A stretch of DNA of 64,000 nt from Prevotella sp. (GTDB lineage: Bacteria > Bacteroidota > Bacteroidia > Bacteroidales > Bacteroidaceae): NCBI GenBank assembly GCA_017618275.1, contig JAFZUS010000101.1:1-64000 (forward strand). The letters run 5' to 3'. The position numbers and the translations under genes are program-made. Below the pieces are notes generated by a model, which made no database searches, was not told the DNA's origin, and saw only the letters and a program-made list of their open reading frames with translations. Numbering within the stretch: position 1 is the first letter of the stretch; each line of letters opens with the position of its first letter. Positions 1-7,327 of this stretch are shown piece by piece.

Positions 1-19
1 TAACTTTTGGAAGGGGCTG

Positions 20-27
20 CAAAGATA
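20..27 (-). promoter_or_regulatory. Possible -7 box facing the left edge
   Basis: Read on the minus strand, 27-20 is TATCTTTG, the Bacteroidales -7 consensus. It would drive a gene beyond the left edge. No TTTG box is seen at the usual distance, so support is weak. The rest of 1-199 shows no coding sequence that I can support. Confidence 0.3.
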
Positions 28-199
28 CCAATTTTTCCATCAGGGAGAGAGGGATTTTCCCTCTTTCTCCTGAAAAAAGATTTCTCTTTTCAGTTCCTTG
101 TTATTTTCTCCAAAAGTTGCATTTCTTAATTGAACTTACGCTCCTCGGCTCTGGATTCCAGTTGTGAATCAGATCCATGAGATTCTCCTCCTTCCAAGT

Positions 200-307
200 T
201 CAGTCTGTTATCTGATTCCCCTCATCATGCGAGCAGTACACCACCACTCCCACAACCAAAGCGACTACGATACCACCAAATATAAATATCTTCATATTCC
301 TTTTCAT
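200..307 (-). CDS. 35-residue single-pass membrane peptide, translationally coupled
   Basis: The start codon overlaps the stop of the 160-residue gene upstream by four bases (ATGA), which suggests translational coupling. The product begins MKRNMK, has one hydrophobic stretch from about residue 6 to 24 (IFIFGGIVVALVVGVVVYC), and ends in a short acidic and polar tail (SHDEGNQITD). Basic residues before the helix and acidic ones after suggest one inner-membrane span. I do not recognise a family. The ATGA overlap and clean helix argue for a real gene; its small size is the main doubt. Confidence 0.5.
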   Translation of the reverse strand: MKRNMKIFIFGGIVVALVVGVVVYCSHDEGNQITD

Positions 308-786
308 TTCCACGATGTTTTCTTCCATTGGTAATTATTACCAGAATCCCCATACCGCTCTTTGCGGACTTGCGACTTCACCCACTGCTGATCCATTTTG
401 ATGGAGGCATTAAAGGCTGTGGCGATCTTACTCCTGTCAAAATCCTTGTTCGCCTTGTAGCGTTCACGCATTTCCTTGCGAATCAACGCCACGTTGCCAC
501 TCTTTTTGTCCTTGAACTCCTCTATCAGCGCATCCGTATCCAAGTTCTTGATACGCTCCTCCCGCTTCCCCACCTTGTCAGCAAACAAAGCGTTAAACAC
601 AGCATCCCTGAACTTCCAGTCCTCCTTTACCCATTTGCTGTAATAGAGCGATGTCAACTCCTGCCTCGAAAGGTTAGGCAACATATCCACACACTTCCTC
701 AACTCCCCATCATCCCACTTCGTAAAATGGAACTTCTTAACCTGTTTAACAATGTACTCAAAATCTGTCATGTCTTTATTTCTCAT
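304..786 (-). CDS. Hypothetical protein, 160 aa, highly charged
   Basis: A soluble, strongly charged protein with no signal peptide or membrane segment. It is rich in Lys, Arg, Glu and Asp, with probable helices across its length and a basic C-terminal third. It follows the DnaB-like gene after 3 bases and overlaps the 35-residue membrane peptide by four bases, so the three probably share a transcript driven from the promoter near 1841-1872. The helicase-like neighbour hints at a nucleic-acid role, but no motif supports one. I do not recognise the family. Confidence 0.7.
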   Translation of the reverse strand: MRNKDMTDFEYIVKQVKKFHFTKWDDGELRKCVDMLPNLSRQELTSLYYSKWVKEDWKFRDAVFNALFADKVGKREERIKNLDTDALIEEFKDKKSGNVALIRKEMRERYKANKDFDRSKIATAFNASIKMDQQWVKSQVRKERYGDSGNNYQWKKTSWK

Positions 787-789
787 GTT

Positions 790-1791
790 TTAAAATGGTA
801 ATTCTTCAAGATCGAAAGTGTCAATCAGATTTATTATAGCTTTGCTAGCCGTACCAAATTCTTCAAGGCTTACAGGCTTTGAAGCGCTTCTATCATATAT
901 TTCACTAACAAAACCCGTATCTTGATTATACTCCAACAAGAAACTGCCCAATGGCTTTAGAGCATTCTTTTTCACTATGATTTCTATCCGTCCATGTAAG
1001 TCTCGACCTAGTGCATCTTGATAGATATGGTAATACTCAGGACGATGTACCATCATTACTACATCAGCAAGTCCCTCGATATAACTGGAGTTTGCCAAAT
1101 CCATCAACTGTGGCTTTTTACCTTCGATTCCTTCTCGATACTCTACGCCTCTGCCCAACATTGAGCCAACAACAATTGGTACATCTATTTGGCGGGCAAG
1201 TTGTTTCATCGCATGCATCACCTTAGCTATTCTCTCTGAAGCATTCTCGTCTTCTTTGGTGAAGTTTATCATTTGCAGACAGTCTATGAAGATAATCCTT
1301 AATCCCTTTTCTCTTCTACAATTTTTTGCTGTTTCTACCAACTCGTCGAAAGGTAAATCTAAACAATCGTGTATAAATAGAGGTGCATCTACCAAAAGTG
1401 ATGCTCGGCCATCCAACCTTTCCCACTCAAGCCTCTCCATAAGCCCCTGCGACAAGTGGTATGAAGGAATTTCGCAACAGATTGCCAAAAGTCTCTGTAT
1501 GTAGTCAGCCTTCATATGATTCGTAGAAAACAACAATACGGGAATCTTCTTCCCTATAACAATATCTTCTATCATTGATAACATAAACTCTTCTTTCCCC
1601 ATACAAGGTCTGCCACCAATAACGTAAACCTTTCCTTTCTCAAAACCACCTATCATGTAATCTAAATCTTGAAATCCAGAAGAAATATCAGGTGCATTGT
1701 CATTATTTACCGTTGTCTGTATCTGGGTCATACAATCCTTCAACATTGTTCGCATGTTGGTGTAACTAATATCACTCATAATCTCGTTCAT
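790..1791 (-). CDS. DnaB-type helicase C-terminal domain protein with altered catalytic motifs
   Basis: It aligns by eye with the RecA-like C-terminal domain of replicative DnaB helicases and lacks the DnaB N-terminal domain. The Walker A loop (residues 59-66, GGRPCMGK) is followed by Glu-Glu where DnaB has Thr. Walker B is intact (IIFID, D170). The usual SLEM motif with its catalytic Glu is STNHM here, and the segment usually reading DLRESG reads DLANSS, so the arginine finger is lost. The DnaB-like RPEYY stretch follows at about 250. I infer a nucleotide-binding but perhaps non-hydrolysing relative rather than a working helicase. It heads a three-gene minus-strand set under a well-formed promoter. 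Confidence 0.75.
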   Translation of the reverse strand: MNEIMSDISYTNMRTMLKDCMTQIQTTVNNDNAPDISSGFQDLDYMIGGFEKGKVYVIGGRPCMGKEEFMLSMIEDIVIGKKIPVLLFSTNHMKADYIQRLLAICCEIPSYHLSQGLMERLEWERLDGRASLLVDAPLFIHDCLDLPFDELVETAKNCRREKGLRIIFIDCLQMINFTKEDENASERIAKVMHAMKQLARQIDVPIVVGSMLGRGVEYREGIEGKKPQLMDLANSSYIEGLADVVMMVHRPEYYHIYQDALGRDLHGRIEIIVKKNALKPLGSFLLEYNQDTGFVSEIYDRSASKPVSLEEFGTASKAIINLIDTFDLEELPF

Positions 1792-1840
1792 ACTTTCATT
1801 TATCTATCATTGAAATTATCACAAACAATAAAATCAGTGG

Positions 1841-1896
1841 CAAAGATACAAACGGATTTCCTTCCCACCAAACATTTTCGCCCCACAAGCCTTGTG
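1841..1896 (-). promoter_or_regulatory. Promoter module A with palindrome
   Basis: On the minus strand TTTG (1872-1869), a 20-bp spacer and TATCTTTG (1848-1841) precede the DnaB-like gene. Eleven bases upstream of the TTTG box lies the palindrome CACAAGCCTTGTG (1884-1896). The same layout recurs at 4017, 6266 and 7328. The palindrome may be an operator; its function is inferred only. Confidence 0.7.
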
Positions 1897-1907
1897 AAAA
1901 AAGAAGA

Positions 1908-1946
1908 TTACTCCCAGACAACCAAATTATGAGGTGGCGATATTTT
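1908..1946 (-). pseudogene. Remnant of the 3' end of a macro/DUF1810-type gene
   Basis: Read on the minus strand this gives KISPPHNLVVWE and a stop. It matches the last residues of the intact gene at 7367-8632 (KKISLSRDLVIWE) and the remnants at 2714 and 4522. No start or longer frame is attached. It sits directly beside palindrome A, as the intact gene sits beside palindrome D. Confidence 0.6.
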
Positions 1947-1958
1947 TATCGACAATAA

Positions 1959-1990
1959 TTTGGTGGTATCGCAGAATCTTCGTATCTTTG
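1959..1990 (+). promoter_or_regulatory. Promoter for the 45-aa gene and the DUF6169-like gene
   Basis: TTTG at 1959-1962, a 20-bp spacer and TATCTTTG at 1983-1990 match the Bacteroidales consensus and lie 36 bp before the start codon at 2026. Confidence 0.75.
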
Positions 1991-2025
1991 CCACCGAATA
2001 ATAACATTTTTAACTTTTTATCAAT

Positions 2026-2163
2026 ATGGAAACAACAAAAACAAAAAGAACCCGTGAAGAGGTAAGAGCAGCCTTCAGGGAGACGATGCGTAAGAAAAAA
2101 GAGCGCATGGAGGAAAATCTGAGAAGAATGGAAGAATTGGAGTTACAAGGCTTCTTTGCCTGA
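2026..2163 (+). CDS. Small charged helical protein, 45 aa
   Basis: Starts at ATG 2026 behind a consensus promoter. The 45 residues are rich in Arg, Lys and Glu (TREEVRAAF, MRKKKERMEE, NLRRMEELE) and would form one amphipathic, possibly coiled-coil helix. The DUF6169-like gene starts 21 bp after its stop, so the pair is probably bicistronic. A small basic helical protein before a larger partner recalls toxin-antitoxin or regulator-partner pairs, but nothing shows that function. No family recognised. Confidence 0.55.
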   Translation: METTKTKRTREEVRAAFRETMRKKKERMEENLRRMEELELQGFFA

Positions 2164-2184
2164 TTTAGAAGCCTTTAAATCCTT

Positions 2185-2706
2185 ATGACTATGAACACAC
2201 TCAGATTGGAAAACATCAATCTGCATGCGCCTTATAAGGTGTTGCAAGATCCCGAGAGACAAAACAACTTCTACTTTGTAAGTGATAGCGGTACAAGATT
2301 TGATATAGACTTCACCGTGAATGAATCTATCATTCCAAGTGGTGCCTATGAGTTTGGCATTACAAACAGACGGCATGAGCGTTCACCTCATGACCCCAAA
2401 TTACGACTCACCATCTTTGCCATTATCGAAGAGTTCTTCGAAGTGAATGGCCATGATACCATGCTCTATTTGGCTGAGACAGGTGATCGCAAACAGGCAT
2501 TCCGTAACAGGTTGTTCGTACGCTGGTTTAATATCTATGAACGCCGCCATCTCTTCTTTCTCAAGACGGCAGAGGGAAAGATGGATGGTGTAATGAATTT
2601 CCTTGCCATCATCTCCAGAAAGGACAATCCCAATCTGCCTCGGGCTATAGAGGAATTCGACGAGACGATTTCATTTCTGTTTGACCCTCCAGAGGAACCT
2701 GCATAA
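2185..2706 (+). CDS. DUF6169-like protein, 173 aa
   Basis: The order of motifs (FYFVSDSGTRFDIDF, then LTIFAIIEEFF, then TMLYLAETGDRKQAFRNRLFVRWF, spaced as in the family) resembles the DUF6169 family of Bacteroidetes, whose function is unknown. It has no signal peptide or membrane segment. A second start at 2191 is equally possible. It is the second gene of a plus-strand pair in a region otherwise read on the minus strand, and it is followed at once by a converging remnant and a membrane protein gene. The family assignment is from memory of the motif pattern. Confidence 0.65.
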   Translation: MTMNTLRLENINLHAPYKVLQDPERQNNFYFVSDSGTRFDIDFTVNESIIPSGAYEFGITNRRHERSPHDPKLRLTIFAIIEEFFEVNGHDTMLYLAETGDRKQAFRNRLFVRWFNIYERRHLFFLKTAEGKMDGVMNFLAIISRKDNPNLPRAIEEFDETISFLFDPPEEPA

Positions 2707-2713
2707 TACGTTT

Positions 2714-2755
2714 TTATTCCCACACCACAAGATTACGAGGCAAGAAGATTATCTT
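2714..2755 (-). pseudogene. Remnant of the 3' end of a macro/DUF1810-type gene
   Basis: Minus-strand reading gives KIIFLPRNLVVWE and a stop. It matches the tail at 4522 (KISLPRNLVVWE) almost exactly, also at DNA level. It overlaps the stop codon of the membrane protein gene at 2754 in another frame, as if that gene had been joined to a pre-existing tail. Confidence 0.6.
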
Positions 2756-3344
2756 AACTACACCACTTTTCCAAAAACTTTCTTGGAAAGTCCTTCACTT
2801 TTGGATATAACATATATCCTGACATCAATATCACAGAAACAAGTCCTGCGCATTCTGAAACTGTTTCAACCACAATGCCCGTCCAGAAGAAACGGTAGCA
2901 GTGAAACCATTGGGAAGGTGTATCAACTGGCCTGTCTCTAATAAAGAATTCCATCGGGCCTACGATGTCATTATTGAATACGTAATAGACACCTATTATG
3001 AGGAATATCGATGCAATAACACCACACATCCAAAGAGGCTTACCTCTCGCTATCAGGATTGTTGCTCCCACTGACAGAATACTCGACATGAGGCAAAATA
3101 CAGGTTGCCAGAATATAGCAAACAATAACATAAAGGCCAAATAGACAGAAGCAACGATTATGGCTATTGAAAATCCTATCACGCCCCATTTTCTGGGTAC
3201 TATGAGATAGACGACAAGAGCCATAAACCCCAAATAGGGAATACCCGCTAAGTGCATCCCAAACAATCCAATGACTCCAATAGCCACTATTGCAGCCACT
3301 ATGCCCAATATTATCTCAATTGTTGTACCAAGTATCTTCTTCAC
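2754..3344 (-). CDS. Multi-pass membrane protein, 196 aa
   Basis: Hydrophobic segments fill most of the chain: about 5-29, 33-48, 51-77, 80-97 and 106-123, with another near 150-180, so five or six membrane spans. The C-terminus is short and basic (FPRKFLEKWCS). It starts 37 bp after the stop of the 204-residue anchored protein and is probably co-transcribed with it. No family recognised and no catalytic motif visible. A membrane partner for its upstream neighbour is possible but unsupported. Confidence 0.65.
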   Translation of the reverse strand: MKKILGTTIEIILGIVAAIVAIGVIGLFGMHLAGIPYLGFMALVVYLIVPRKWGVIGFSIAIIVASVYLAFMLLFAIFWQPVFCLMSSILSVGATILIARGKPLWMCGVIASIFLIIGVYYVFNNDIVGPMEFFIRDRPVDTPSQWFHCYRFFWTGIVVETVSECAGLVSVILMSGYMLYPKVKDFPRKFLEKWCS

Positions 3345-3381
3345 TTTTTTAATTTGTTTATTGTCCCATCCGTCATAACTC

Positions 3382-3996
3382 CTATATATTTTGTTCTTCT
3401 CTCACTTTACACTTTTCCAATTCTGTCATAACAAATCTCTGAACCTTGAAGAAATCATTCAGAACACTCATCAGATATTGGTCAATATACGGTATCTGGG
3501 GAATGAACAGCGTATTTCTCTTGCTATGTACACCTATTTGTTCAATCTCCTTATCTACAGTATAGATCACAGAGCAATTAGCATGTTGATTAGCAACATT
3601 GATTGTCCTATGAAGATCAGCAATTTCATCGACATCGCTGTAGATGGATATCTGATACCACCAAGTGTCATATAACACGATGAATTGACAACTGTCATTG
3701 CATTCTATCGAAAACCTCTCACCTTGATAGGTAAAAAATACCCATGTATTATCACCTCGCACTTCTGTCTCAGGTTCGCACCTAATCTTGCGTAACGTAC
3801 ATAGCACCAAACCTGTGATGGTCCTTTCATCAAGATACTCAGCCTCATCAGCAACAACCTCATTATGATTATCGCTGTTCTTTAGTTCTTCGAAAAAACG
3901 ATTCTCCTCTTCTTCCTTCGTTTTCTTTTTCTCCTCTATATACTGATAAAGGTAGAAGCAGAACATGACTGTCGCGATTGTTATTCCTATGCTCAT
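3382..3996 (-). CDS. Membrane-anchored protein, 204 aa, paralogue of the product at 5302-6243
   Basis: The frame is open back to 4059, but I start it at ATG 3996: an AGGAGG ribosome site lies just upstream and the promoter occupies 4017-4049. The product has one N-terminal membrane helix, a charged linker, and a soluble domain sharing motifs with the protein at 5302-6243 (FxYQGxxF, a DxD-containing stretch, LxIPQIP, and FF...R). The arrangement faintly recalls YbjN or secretion-chaperone-like folds, but I would not assign it. Its promoter is module B. Confidence 0.65.
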   Translation of the reverse strand: MSIGITIATVMFCFYLYQYIEEKKKTKEEEENRFFEELKNSDNHNEVVADEAEYLDERTITGLVLCTLRKIRCEPETEVRGDNTWVFFTYQGERFSIECNDSCQFIVLYDTWWYQISIYSDVDEIADLHRTINVANQHANCSVIYTVDKEIEQIGVHSKRNTLFIPQIPYIDQYLMSVLNDFFKVQRFVMTELEKCKVREEQNI

Positions 3997-4016
3997 AATA
4001 AACCTCCTTTTTGTTT

Positions 4017-4073
4017 GCAAAGTTAAACTATAGATTCCTATCCACCAAGCATTTTTCACTCACAAGCCTTGCG
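4017..4073 (-). promoter_or_regulatory. Promoter module B with imperfect palindrome
   Basis: Minus-strand CTTG (4049-4046), a 21-bp spacer and TAACTTTG (4024-4017). The palindrome at 4061-4073 (CACAAGCCTTGCG) has one mismatch and lies 11 bases above the upstream box, as in modules A, C and D. It drives the gene ending at 3382. Confidence 0.6.
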
Positions 4074-4107
4074 GAAATGAAAGTTTTTCAAAAAAACGAT
4101 TCGATAA

Positions 4108-4139
4108 TTTGCGAATTTCGATTCTTTTCTTTATCTTTG
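4108..4139 (+). promoter_or_regulatory. Promoter for the HigA-type gene
   Basis: TTTG (4108-4111), 20 bp, TATCTTTG (4132-4139) on the plus strand. The sequence between this promoter and palindrome B (from GAAATGAAAG onward) resembles that following palindrome F near 22,260. Confidence 0.7.
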
Positions 4140-4191
4140 CCCCGGAGATAGTACGAAACTGATTACTTTGGAAAAAGAAACTGCCAACAAT

Positions 4192-4491
4192 ATGACATCA
4201 TCGATGCTGATACACCCAGGAGAAATGAGTAAAGACGAAATCATTGCTCGTGGAATCACTCAGAAAGAACTCGCCAAACAGATGGGCGTTTCCTATTCAG
4301 TGTTCAATGAAATTCTCAATGGCAAGCGCCCTGTAACGACGGAATGTGCACTATTACTGGAGGCCGCCCTGGGCATAAATGCCTCTATATGGATTGGCCT
4401 ACAGGCAGATTACAACATGCAGAAGGCCAAACAGGACAAGTCGTTTATGAAACGCTTAGAGAAAATCAGGAAGATTGCCGCTATATTTTGA
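4192..4491 (+). CDS. higA: HigA-type antitoxin / XRE-family regulator, orphan
   Basis: The sequence follows the HigA pattern: IHPGE near the N-terminus, a helix-turn-helix with TQKELAKQMGVSYSVFNEILNGKRP, then ALLLEAALGINASIWIGLQADYNMQKA. HigA proteins bind DNA and neutralise a HigB RNase toxin. No HigB-like frame lies directly before or after, so it looks like an orphan antitoxin or a stand-alone regulator. ATG 4192 gives 99 residues; TTG 4168 and ATG 4204 are alternatives in the same frame. It is one of the few plus-strand genes in the island and has its own consensus promoter. Confidence 0.8.
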   Translation: MTSSMLIHPGEMSKDEIIARGITQKELAKQMGVSYSVFNEILNGKRPVTTECALLLEAALGINASIWIGLQADYNMQKAKQDKSFMKRLEKIRKIAAIF

Positions 4492-4521
4492 TAAGGTTAT
4501 TCGAAGTAATAATTATATCTT

Positions 4522-4686
4522 CTATTCCCACACCACAAGATTACGAGGCAGCGAAATCTTCTTCGCCTCGCCACGCGAGCCATCGATATAATAATGTCTG
4601 GCCATACAGTCATCAAACTGGCCCACGAATGCCCCTCTGATTCGAGCACATTTCTCATTGATGGAGTTCAGCAGCGGATTCGTCAT
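4522..4686 (-). pseudogene. 54-aa remnant or small ORF equal to the C-terminal domain of the macro/DUF1810 protein
   Basis: An open frame from ATG 4686 encodes MTNPLLNSINEKCARIRGAF at its start and KKISLPRNLVVWE at its end. It matches residues 368-420 of the intact protein at 7367-8632 (TNPLLNSINEKCSRIRAAF ... KKISLSRDLVIWE). The frame continues a few codons upstream before a stop. It may be the surviving 3' end of a deleted gene, or a genuine small protein: GAGG lies just before the ATG and the preceding gene ends 28 bp upstream. Confidence 0.65.
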
Positions 4687-4714
4687 ATCCTCAATATTAT
4701 AATCACCTTCAACT

Positions 4715-5299
4715 TCAGGGCTGATAATCCTTCACATAATGCAACAAAGGGTCAACAGCCCAGGTCAATTCTCGTGGGAATTCCACACGGAGAAACATCC
4801 AAGTACGACCCTTCAATTTGATGTCCTTTTCAAAGAACAACTTGTTTTTATCACACTTCCCAGCCAACAGAAACGAACTGTCAGCAACAGATTTCGTCAC
4901 AGCAGACATATTCAAGCCCTCATATTTCTCCAATACAGACATTTCAAACTCATCATCATAGGCACTAACAACCAAACTGATACCATGATACTCCACTTTC
5001 AGATTCCGCTCCCCTTTATTCAACAATACCTTATTCATGAATTCAGGATATCCGACCTCGTACCCGTCTCCATAGTTTTTCCAATACGCCTTAGGGGAAT
5101 TCTGAAACTGGCTCCGCAACCATTGCGCATCATAGAAAACAGTGTCACGCTCCGTGATATATTGTGTATCTTTATAGATCGTATCATGCACAACCACCGT
5201 CCTCTCAACATTCCGCCCACTCCTGACAAAATACACACTAACAGCCACAACCACCAAGATGATACTAAACAAAAACTTTCTCATGGTGACAATTCTCAT
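4715..5299 (-). CDS. Exported or membrane-anchored protein, 194 aa
   Basis: An N-terminal hydrophobic segment (about residues 8-24 of the longest frame) acts as a signal anchor; a start at residue 6 (MRKFLFS) is also plausible. The rest is a soluble extracytoplasmic domain without cysteines in a lipobox position. It begins two bases after the stop of the anchored protein at 5302 and surely shares its transcript. Family not recognised. Confidence 0.65.
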   Translation of the reverse strand: MRIVTMRKFLFSIILVVVAVSVYFVRSGRNVERTVVVHDTIYKDTQYITERDTVFYDAQWLRSQFQNSPKAYWKNYGDGYEVGYPEFMNKVLLNKGERNLKVEYHGISLVVSAYDDEFEMSVLEKYEGLNMSAVTKSVADSSFLLAGKCDKNKLFFEKDIKLKGRTWMFLRVEFPRELTWAVDPLLHYVKDYQP

Positions 5300-5301
5300 A
5301 A

Positions 5302-6243
5302 TTATCGCTCACATTCCTGCAATCTGCATTTTTCAATCTCTATTTCCATTGTTCTGGCAGTCCTGAAAAAACTATCCAACGTTAGTTTCAAATAGTCCTC
5401 CAGATCTGGTATCTGTGGAATTAACAGCAAGTGCTTCTTTATATGCACAACCACGTCATCAGAATCCGTAATGCCATAAATAACAGATACAGTCCCTTTT
5501 GTGTTAATGTCATTCACCACCTGGCGAACCCTTGCGAATTCGTCAATGTCGAATTTGGAAAAACTATGGAACCAAGGCCATATCAGGTTCACGAACTTAC
5601 ATTCATTGATTGCCTCCATTAAAAAGACGATTCCCTGATACTCAAACTTTATCCGCCCTTCCTCAGTCTCTTGCGGAGTACACCCCATCTCCTTTAACAG
5701 TTTATATGCCAAATCCTTTGCGCCTTTTATTTCCGACTCCATCATTTCTACATTCTCATTTTGATTATTATCTTCTTCAAGTTTCTCTGCTAATTCATGT
5801 AAACTCTTACTGCTTTTCAACAGAATAATCGTGGATATATACCATACAACATTAACAACAGATGTTATGATTAGAATCATCCAAATCCCTACACTTAAAT
5901 TGTCTCCCGTTGATATTAGATATGCTGTAAACGAATTCATGAGGATAGTCAGTAGCGACCAAAGAAACATCTCCACTATTGTCTTCCACTCATTATCCGG
6001 CACTGTACATACCAATTCCAGAACAGAAAGCGCACCAAAAGAGGTTACAATCAGCGTCGCAGGTGTAAGCATCATGCAAACATCCAGAAAGGAACTAAAT
6101 GTTTCGGTGTATAACACTTTTGTGGGATATAGTGCCATATTCCACAACCCGTTATAGCAGAGAAGCAGATAAAAGAATATCGCCACACATAAAGCGATAC
6201 GGCTGTATTGCCCTTTTTGAAAAATACTTTTGTAATCCATCAT
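5302..6243 (-). CDS. Membrane protein with C-terminal soluble domain, 313 aa
   Basis: About four hydrophobic segments in the first 145 residues are followed by an acidic linker (residues 150-170) and a soluble domain from about 175. That domain is paralogous to the one in the 204-residue protein at 3382: FEYQGIVFLMEA, a block of Asp residues, LLLIPQIPDLEDYL, and DSFFRTAR. The membrane parts differ, so a common soluble domain has been joined to different anchors. Function unknown. Promoter module C lies directly upstream. Confidence 0.7.
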   Translation of the reverse strand: MMDYKSIFQKGQYSRIALCVAIFFYLLLCYNGLWNMALYPTKVLYTETFSSFLDVCMMLTPATLIVTSFGALSVLELVCTVPDNEWKTIVEMFLWSLLTILMNSFTAYLISTGDNLSVGIWMILIITSVVNVVWYISTIILLKSSKSLHELAEKLEEDNNQNENVEMMESEIKGAKDLAYKLLKEMGCTPQETEEGRIKFEYQGIVFLMEAINECKFVNLIWPWFHSFSKFDIDEFARVRQVVNDINTKGTVSVIYGITDSDDVVVHIKKHLLLIPQIPDLEDYLKLTLDSFFRTARTMEIEIEKCRLQECER

Positions 6244-6265
6244 AACTTCAATAATAAATCAGTGG

Positions 6266-6321
6266 CAAAGATACAAACGGATTTCCTTCCCACCAAACTA
6301 TTTTGCCCCACAAGGCTTGTG
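6266..6321 (-). promoter_or_regulatory. Promoter module C with palindrome
   Basis: Minus strand TTTG (6297-6294), 20 bp, TATCTTTG (6273-6266); palindrome CACAAGGCTTGTG at 6309-6321. The whole stretch from about 6256 to 6335 is nearly identical to module A (about 1831-1910). Confidence 0.75.
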
Positions 6322-6332
6322 AAAATGAAAGA

Positions 6333-6754
6333 TTATAGCGACTCTGCCATCAGATCCTTTCTACCAATCAGGCTAAAGATAGTAATCTCATTGTCTTCGT
6401 TGAGAATACGAAGCGTACTCAGAATTTCATTCAATTTAGAGCCAACTGTCGTTAGATCATCGATGACCAAGACATTCTGCTGACGAATCCTTGATGACAA
6501 TTCCTCGTCCATCGGTTTTGAGAGTATATCTTCTACACTGCAGAGTTTAGGTTGATTGAACCTGTAGATAGGAGCATATACTGATTTATCTTAGTTCTGT
6601 TTTCTGGCATCACAACAATGTCATAATGATAGAGGTTTATCTTCTTGTGAGCACTATCCACAGCCGTCCTGATGGAAAGTCCAACATCTTCGGATTCATC
6701 ATGTTCGAAATCGAACACAAATTTCTTCTCTCTATCGTCAAAAGTTACGCCCAT
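6333..6754 (-). pseudogene. Frameshifted phosphoribosyltransferase-like gene
   Basis: Two frames together read as one protein. The first (6754 to about 6578) runs from MGVTFDDREKKF to NRTKINQY. The second continues with APIYRFNQPKLC and ends with a PRPP-loop-like motif, VLVIDDLTTVGSKLNEI, and ITIFSLIGRKD. The motif has the shape of the type I phosphoribosyltransferase signature (hydrophobic residues, DD, T/VG), also seen in ComF-like proteins. The frame changes at TATATGCT near 6570-6580. Without it the product would be about 140 residues. It may be a real lesion, an assembly error or a programmed shift. Confidence 0.7.
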
Positions 6755-6773
6755 ATCATATTGTCTTTGATTG

Positions 6774-6804
6774 CAAAGATACGAAATAGCAAGAAAAAAA
6801 CAAA
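6774..6804 (-). promoter_or_regulatory. Promoter of the phosphoribosyltransferase-like gene
   Basis: Minus strand TTTG (6804-6801), 19 bp, TATCTTTG (6781-6774), about 20 bp before the start codon at 6754. The intact promoter suggests recent gene decay or a tolerated frameshift. Confidence 0.65.
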
Positions 6805-6823
6805 ATTTCTTGCAAACTTTTAT

Positions 6824-7288
6824 TCATTTTAGGCGAAGTCTGGCTTTTTCAGCCCCTTCCTTTGTGGCCATCCTATCAGGATCAGGAATAATGCCCACTC
6901 TCGTTAAATCCAAACGATCAGAATCAAAACAGGCATCAATGGTAGGATTGCCTGTCCTATGGCACGTCGTATGTAGCGCACAGGCTTCTTTCAGCAGTTC
7001 TATTTGTTTATCATCAAGGAAGCCCAGAACAGAGTTCCTTATTTCATCTATTAATTTTGCAGCCCTTGGGCCATGCTCCTCATCATAGCCATCATTATCT
7101 CGTTCAACATCATGAAGATAGGCAAAACATTGCACAACATCCAGATCTTCCCTAGGAACATTAAGAGATAATCCATGATTAAACACTCTGTCCCAATGGT
7201 CTATCCCGTGTATGGAATACTCATCTGTTCGCGCATGTTTTATGGCAAAATCCCTAACTTTTCTCAACACCTCTATATCCATCTTCAA
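6824..7288 (-). CDS. HD-domain phosphohydrolase, 154 aa
   Basis: A short single HD domain with the metal ligands visible: H27 in IHGIDHWDRV, H59-D60 in YLHDVERD, H72 in EEHGPRAA, then ALHTTCH and a D122/D124 pair. HD proteins of this kind hydrolyse phosphomonoesters or nucleotides. Ending in RLRLK at 154 residues, it lacks any extra domain. It lies downstream of the macro/DUF1810 gene across palindrome D. Within an ADP-ribosylation and kinase island a nucleotide substrate is plausible but unproven. Confidence 0.8.
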   Translation of the reverse strand: MKMDIEVLRKVRDFAIKHARTDEYSIHGIDHWDRVFNHGLSLNVPREDLDVVQCFAYLHDVERDNDGYDEEHGPRAAKLIDEIRNSVLGFLDDKQIELLKEACALHTTCHRTGNPTIDACFDSDRLDLTRVGIIPDPDRMATKEGAEKARLRLK

Positions 7289-7327
7289 TTCTCTTTATTA
7301 TGTTTTACACATATATAATATCGCTAC

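Noticed and set aside
3997..4059. Longer N-terminus for the 204-residue anchored protein
   Set aside because: It would run through the promoter, and an AGGAGG site points to ATG 3996.
4168..4191. TTG start for the HigA-type gene
   Set aside because: Possible, but ATG 4192 gives the usual distance to the IHPGE motif.
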